From Woronichinia naegeliana WA131 (GTDB taxonomy: Bacteria; Cyanobacteriota; Cyanobacteriia; Cyanobacteriales; Microcystaceae), in assembly GCA_025370055.1 (NCBI GenBank), contig CP073041.1, positions 2,108,001 to 2,172,000 on the forward strand: a stretch of 64,000 nt of DNA, read 5' to 3'. Made by a program: the position numbers and the translations under genes. Below are positions 62,865 through 64,000 of this stretch, piece by piece. The notes under the pieces are model-generated. The model saw only the letters and a list, made by a program, of their open reading frames with translations. It did not search any database and had not been told where the DNA came from. Within the stretch, counting starts at the first letter, position 1. Each line of letters opens with the position of its first letter.

Positions 62865-64000
62865 ATGCTTACTCTAAAAATCATCCAAGATACCTTTGCA
62901 AAATTATCCACAAAGCCAGCAAATACTCTATCAGATAGTCAAAAGCTCTTTATTAATGTTGGCAATGAAGGGAAAGATTTAGGCATTAAATCTTATATTA
63001 AACAGGGCAATCATATTCTGGTACAACTTCAAGAACCATTAGGAAGTCTAGGTAAGTCTATCTTTTTCTTTGCTGATCATATTCAAGTTGAGGAAATTCG
63101 AGGCGTTTGGTTGACTAGTATTGACAGTGATATTCTTTTCTCTAAAGACAATATTCAAACAGGTTTAACAAAACTAAAAGAATCTGGATTTAACACGCTT
63201 TACCCGGTTGTATGGAATAATGGTTTTGTCTTTTTTCGATCTACTGTTGCGGATAATACAGTCAATGCTGATGTGGCAAACTTACATTCCGCTAATCTTC
63301 AGCAATTATTAGCAGGACGAGATATTCTCGCAGAAATCATTGAGATTAACCAGGATTTAGGAAAACCGTTTCGGATTATTCCCTGGTTAGAATACGGCCT
63401 AATGGTTCCCCCTAATTCATCTTTAGCAAAAAATAAACCAGCATGGTTAATGGAAACTAATACTGGTGGAAAAATTGTCAATGGTAATGCTTGGCTGAAC
63501 CCCACTCATCCTGAAGTACAAGGTTTCTTTAAAAGTTTAATTGGTGAACTTGTACAAGACTACGCAATTGATGGTATTCAACTCGATGATCATTTTGGTC
63601 TTCCTAAGGATATAGGATTTGATGATTTTACTATTGCACTTTTTAAGAGCAAAAATCCTGGTGCAGCAAATCCAATCAGTAATCCTAATTCTGAAAAATT
63701 TAAAGTTTGGCGAAAAAGCAAAGTTACCGAACTATTACGTTTAATTTTTAACACGGTTAAAGGAATCAAAAAAGACTGTATTGTTTCTGTTTCTCCAAAC
63801 CCGCTTGCTTTTTCTATTGATAACTTCCTCGCTGATTGGCAAGCCTGGGAACAGGAAGGGATTGCAGAAGAGATCGTTCTTCAAGTTTATCGTCCTAGTC
63901 TTTCTGCTTTCAACGGTGAAATTATTAAAACAGAAGTAGAAATAGCCCGCAAGCATATACCAACCGTTATTGGTATTTTATCGGGTCTAAATGGAAAACG
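62865..64000 (+). CDS. GHL10/DUF187-type glycoside hydrolase, 3' end beyond window
   Basis: An open frame from ATG 62865 runs to the window end (378 codons so far). The N-terminal 75 residues (LKIIQDTFAKLSTKPANTL, LFINVGNEGKDLGIKSYI) form a small domain seen before cyanobacterial cell-wall hydrolases. The catalytic barrel begins at EIRGVWLTSIDSDILFSKDN and includes FRIIPWLEYGLMVPP, NAWLNPTHPEVQGFFKSLI, AIDGIQLDDHFGLP (likely catalytic Asp) and VSVSPNPLAFS. It probably cleaves a glycan. Its position after the LysM gene suggests a shared cell-wall or sheath target. Confidence 0.8.
   Translation, partial: MLTLKIIQDTFAKLSTKPANTLSDSQKLFINVGNEGKDLGIKSYIKQGNHILVQLQEPLGSLGKSIFFFADHIQVEEIRGVWLTSIDSDILFSKDNIQTGLTKLKESGFNTLYPVVWNNGFVFFRSTVADNTVNADVANLHSANLQQLLAGRDILAEIIEINQDLGKPFRIIPWLEYGLMVPPNSSLAKNKPAWLMETNTGGKIVNGNAWLNPTHPEVQGFFKSLIGELVQDYAIDGIQLDDHFGLPKDIGFDDFTIALFKSKNPGAANPISNPNSEKFKVWRKSKVTELLRLIFNTVKGIKKDCIVSVSPNPLAFSIDNFLADWQAWEQEGIAEEIVLQVYRPSLSAFNGEIIKTEVEIARKHIPTVIGILSGLNGK

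Overview
This is chromosomal DNA from a cyanobacterium. The evidence is frequent HIP1 octamers (GCGATCGC), photosystem II genes (psb28, psb34, psbT), a CpcS-type phycobilin lyase, a cyanobacterial SLH/OprB porin, and a separate ATP synthase beta-epsilon gene pair. The very heavy load of insertion sequences (IS) and MITEs resembles colonial or unicellular Chroococcales such as Microcystis relatives, but the species cannot be named from sequence alone.

Layout. 1-12.5 kb is a stack of IS elements inserted into one another: five IS families plus fragments of two more, many with target-site duplications (TSDs) that can still be read. 12.6-26.2 kb is ordinary chromosome: a 2TM protein, rpmG-rpsR-RNase II, tadA, gltD, cysK, an SLH porin with an odd upstream mini-ORF, cobB, a beta-hydroxyacid dehydrogenase, a helicase-like protein with degenerate ATPase motifs, and psb28. 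26.3-33.4 kb holds hemE, a hypothetical gene, a MITE-rich stretch around psb34, rseP, nth (its last codons are replaced by an ISKra4-like element) and a pentapeptide-repeat protein. 33.6-47.5 kb holds amt, nrdR, psbT, purF, three tandem AIM24-family genes, cpcS, a 31-residue membrane ORF, atpC/atpD, a PP2C phosphatase, an AarF/UbiB kinase and two small cyanobacterial proteins. 47.6-51.5 kb is an IS graveyard (IS200/IS605 tnpB and right ends, IS1-like, IS1634-like and others) containing an intact 1690-bp IS5-like element. 51.6-57.3 kb is a minus-strand group (DMT transporter, DUF4079, peroxiredoxin-like, secreted protein) divergent from a LysR gene that another copy of the 1690-bp IS has cut. 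57.5-64 kb holds a gene split at an A9 run, a YheT-like hydrolase, DUF3616 and DUF1304 proteins, an Ig-like fragment, and a LysM/lytic-transglycosylase gene followed by a GHL10-type glycosidase that runs off the window.

The 1690-bp IS5-like element is the main agent of change. It occurs as two intact copies (48819-50508, 55477-57166), one copy split by other ISs (3483-8972), one copy cut by the left window edge (1-1496), and one 3' fragment (1497-2087) into which the edge copy inserted. Its TSDs are 4 bp (ACTT, ACCT, ACTT).

I found no CRISPR array, tRNA, rRNA or recognisable defence system. The best leads for new biology are: a conserved-looking mini-ORF with a near-perfect Shine-Dalgarno and a terminal hairpin upstream of the porin; an inverted pair of 90-bp palindromic elements bracketing psb34; a DinG-like protein with lost Walker A and DEAH motifs; a gene whose two halves meet at an A9 slippage site; a solo IS605-type right end that resembles an omega-RNA without tnpB; and the three-gene AIM24 cluster.
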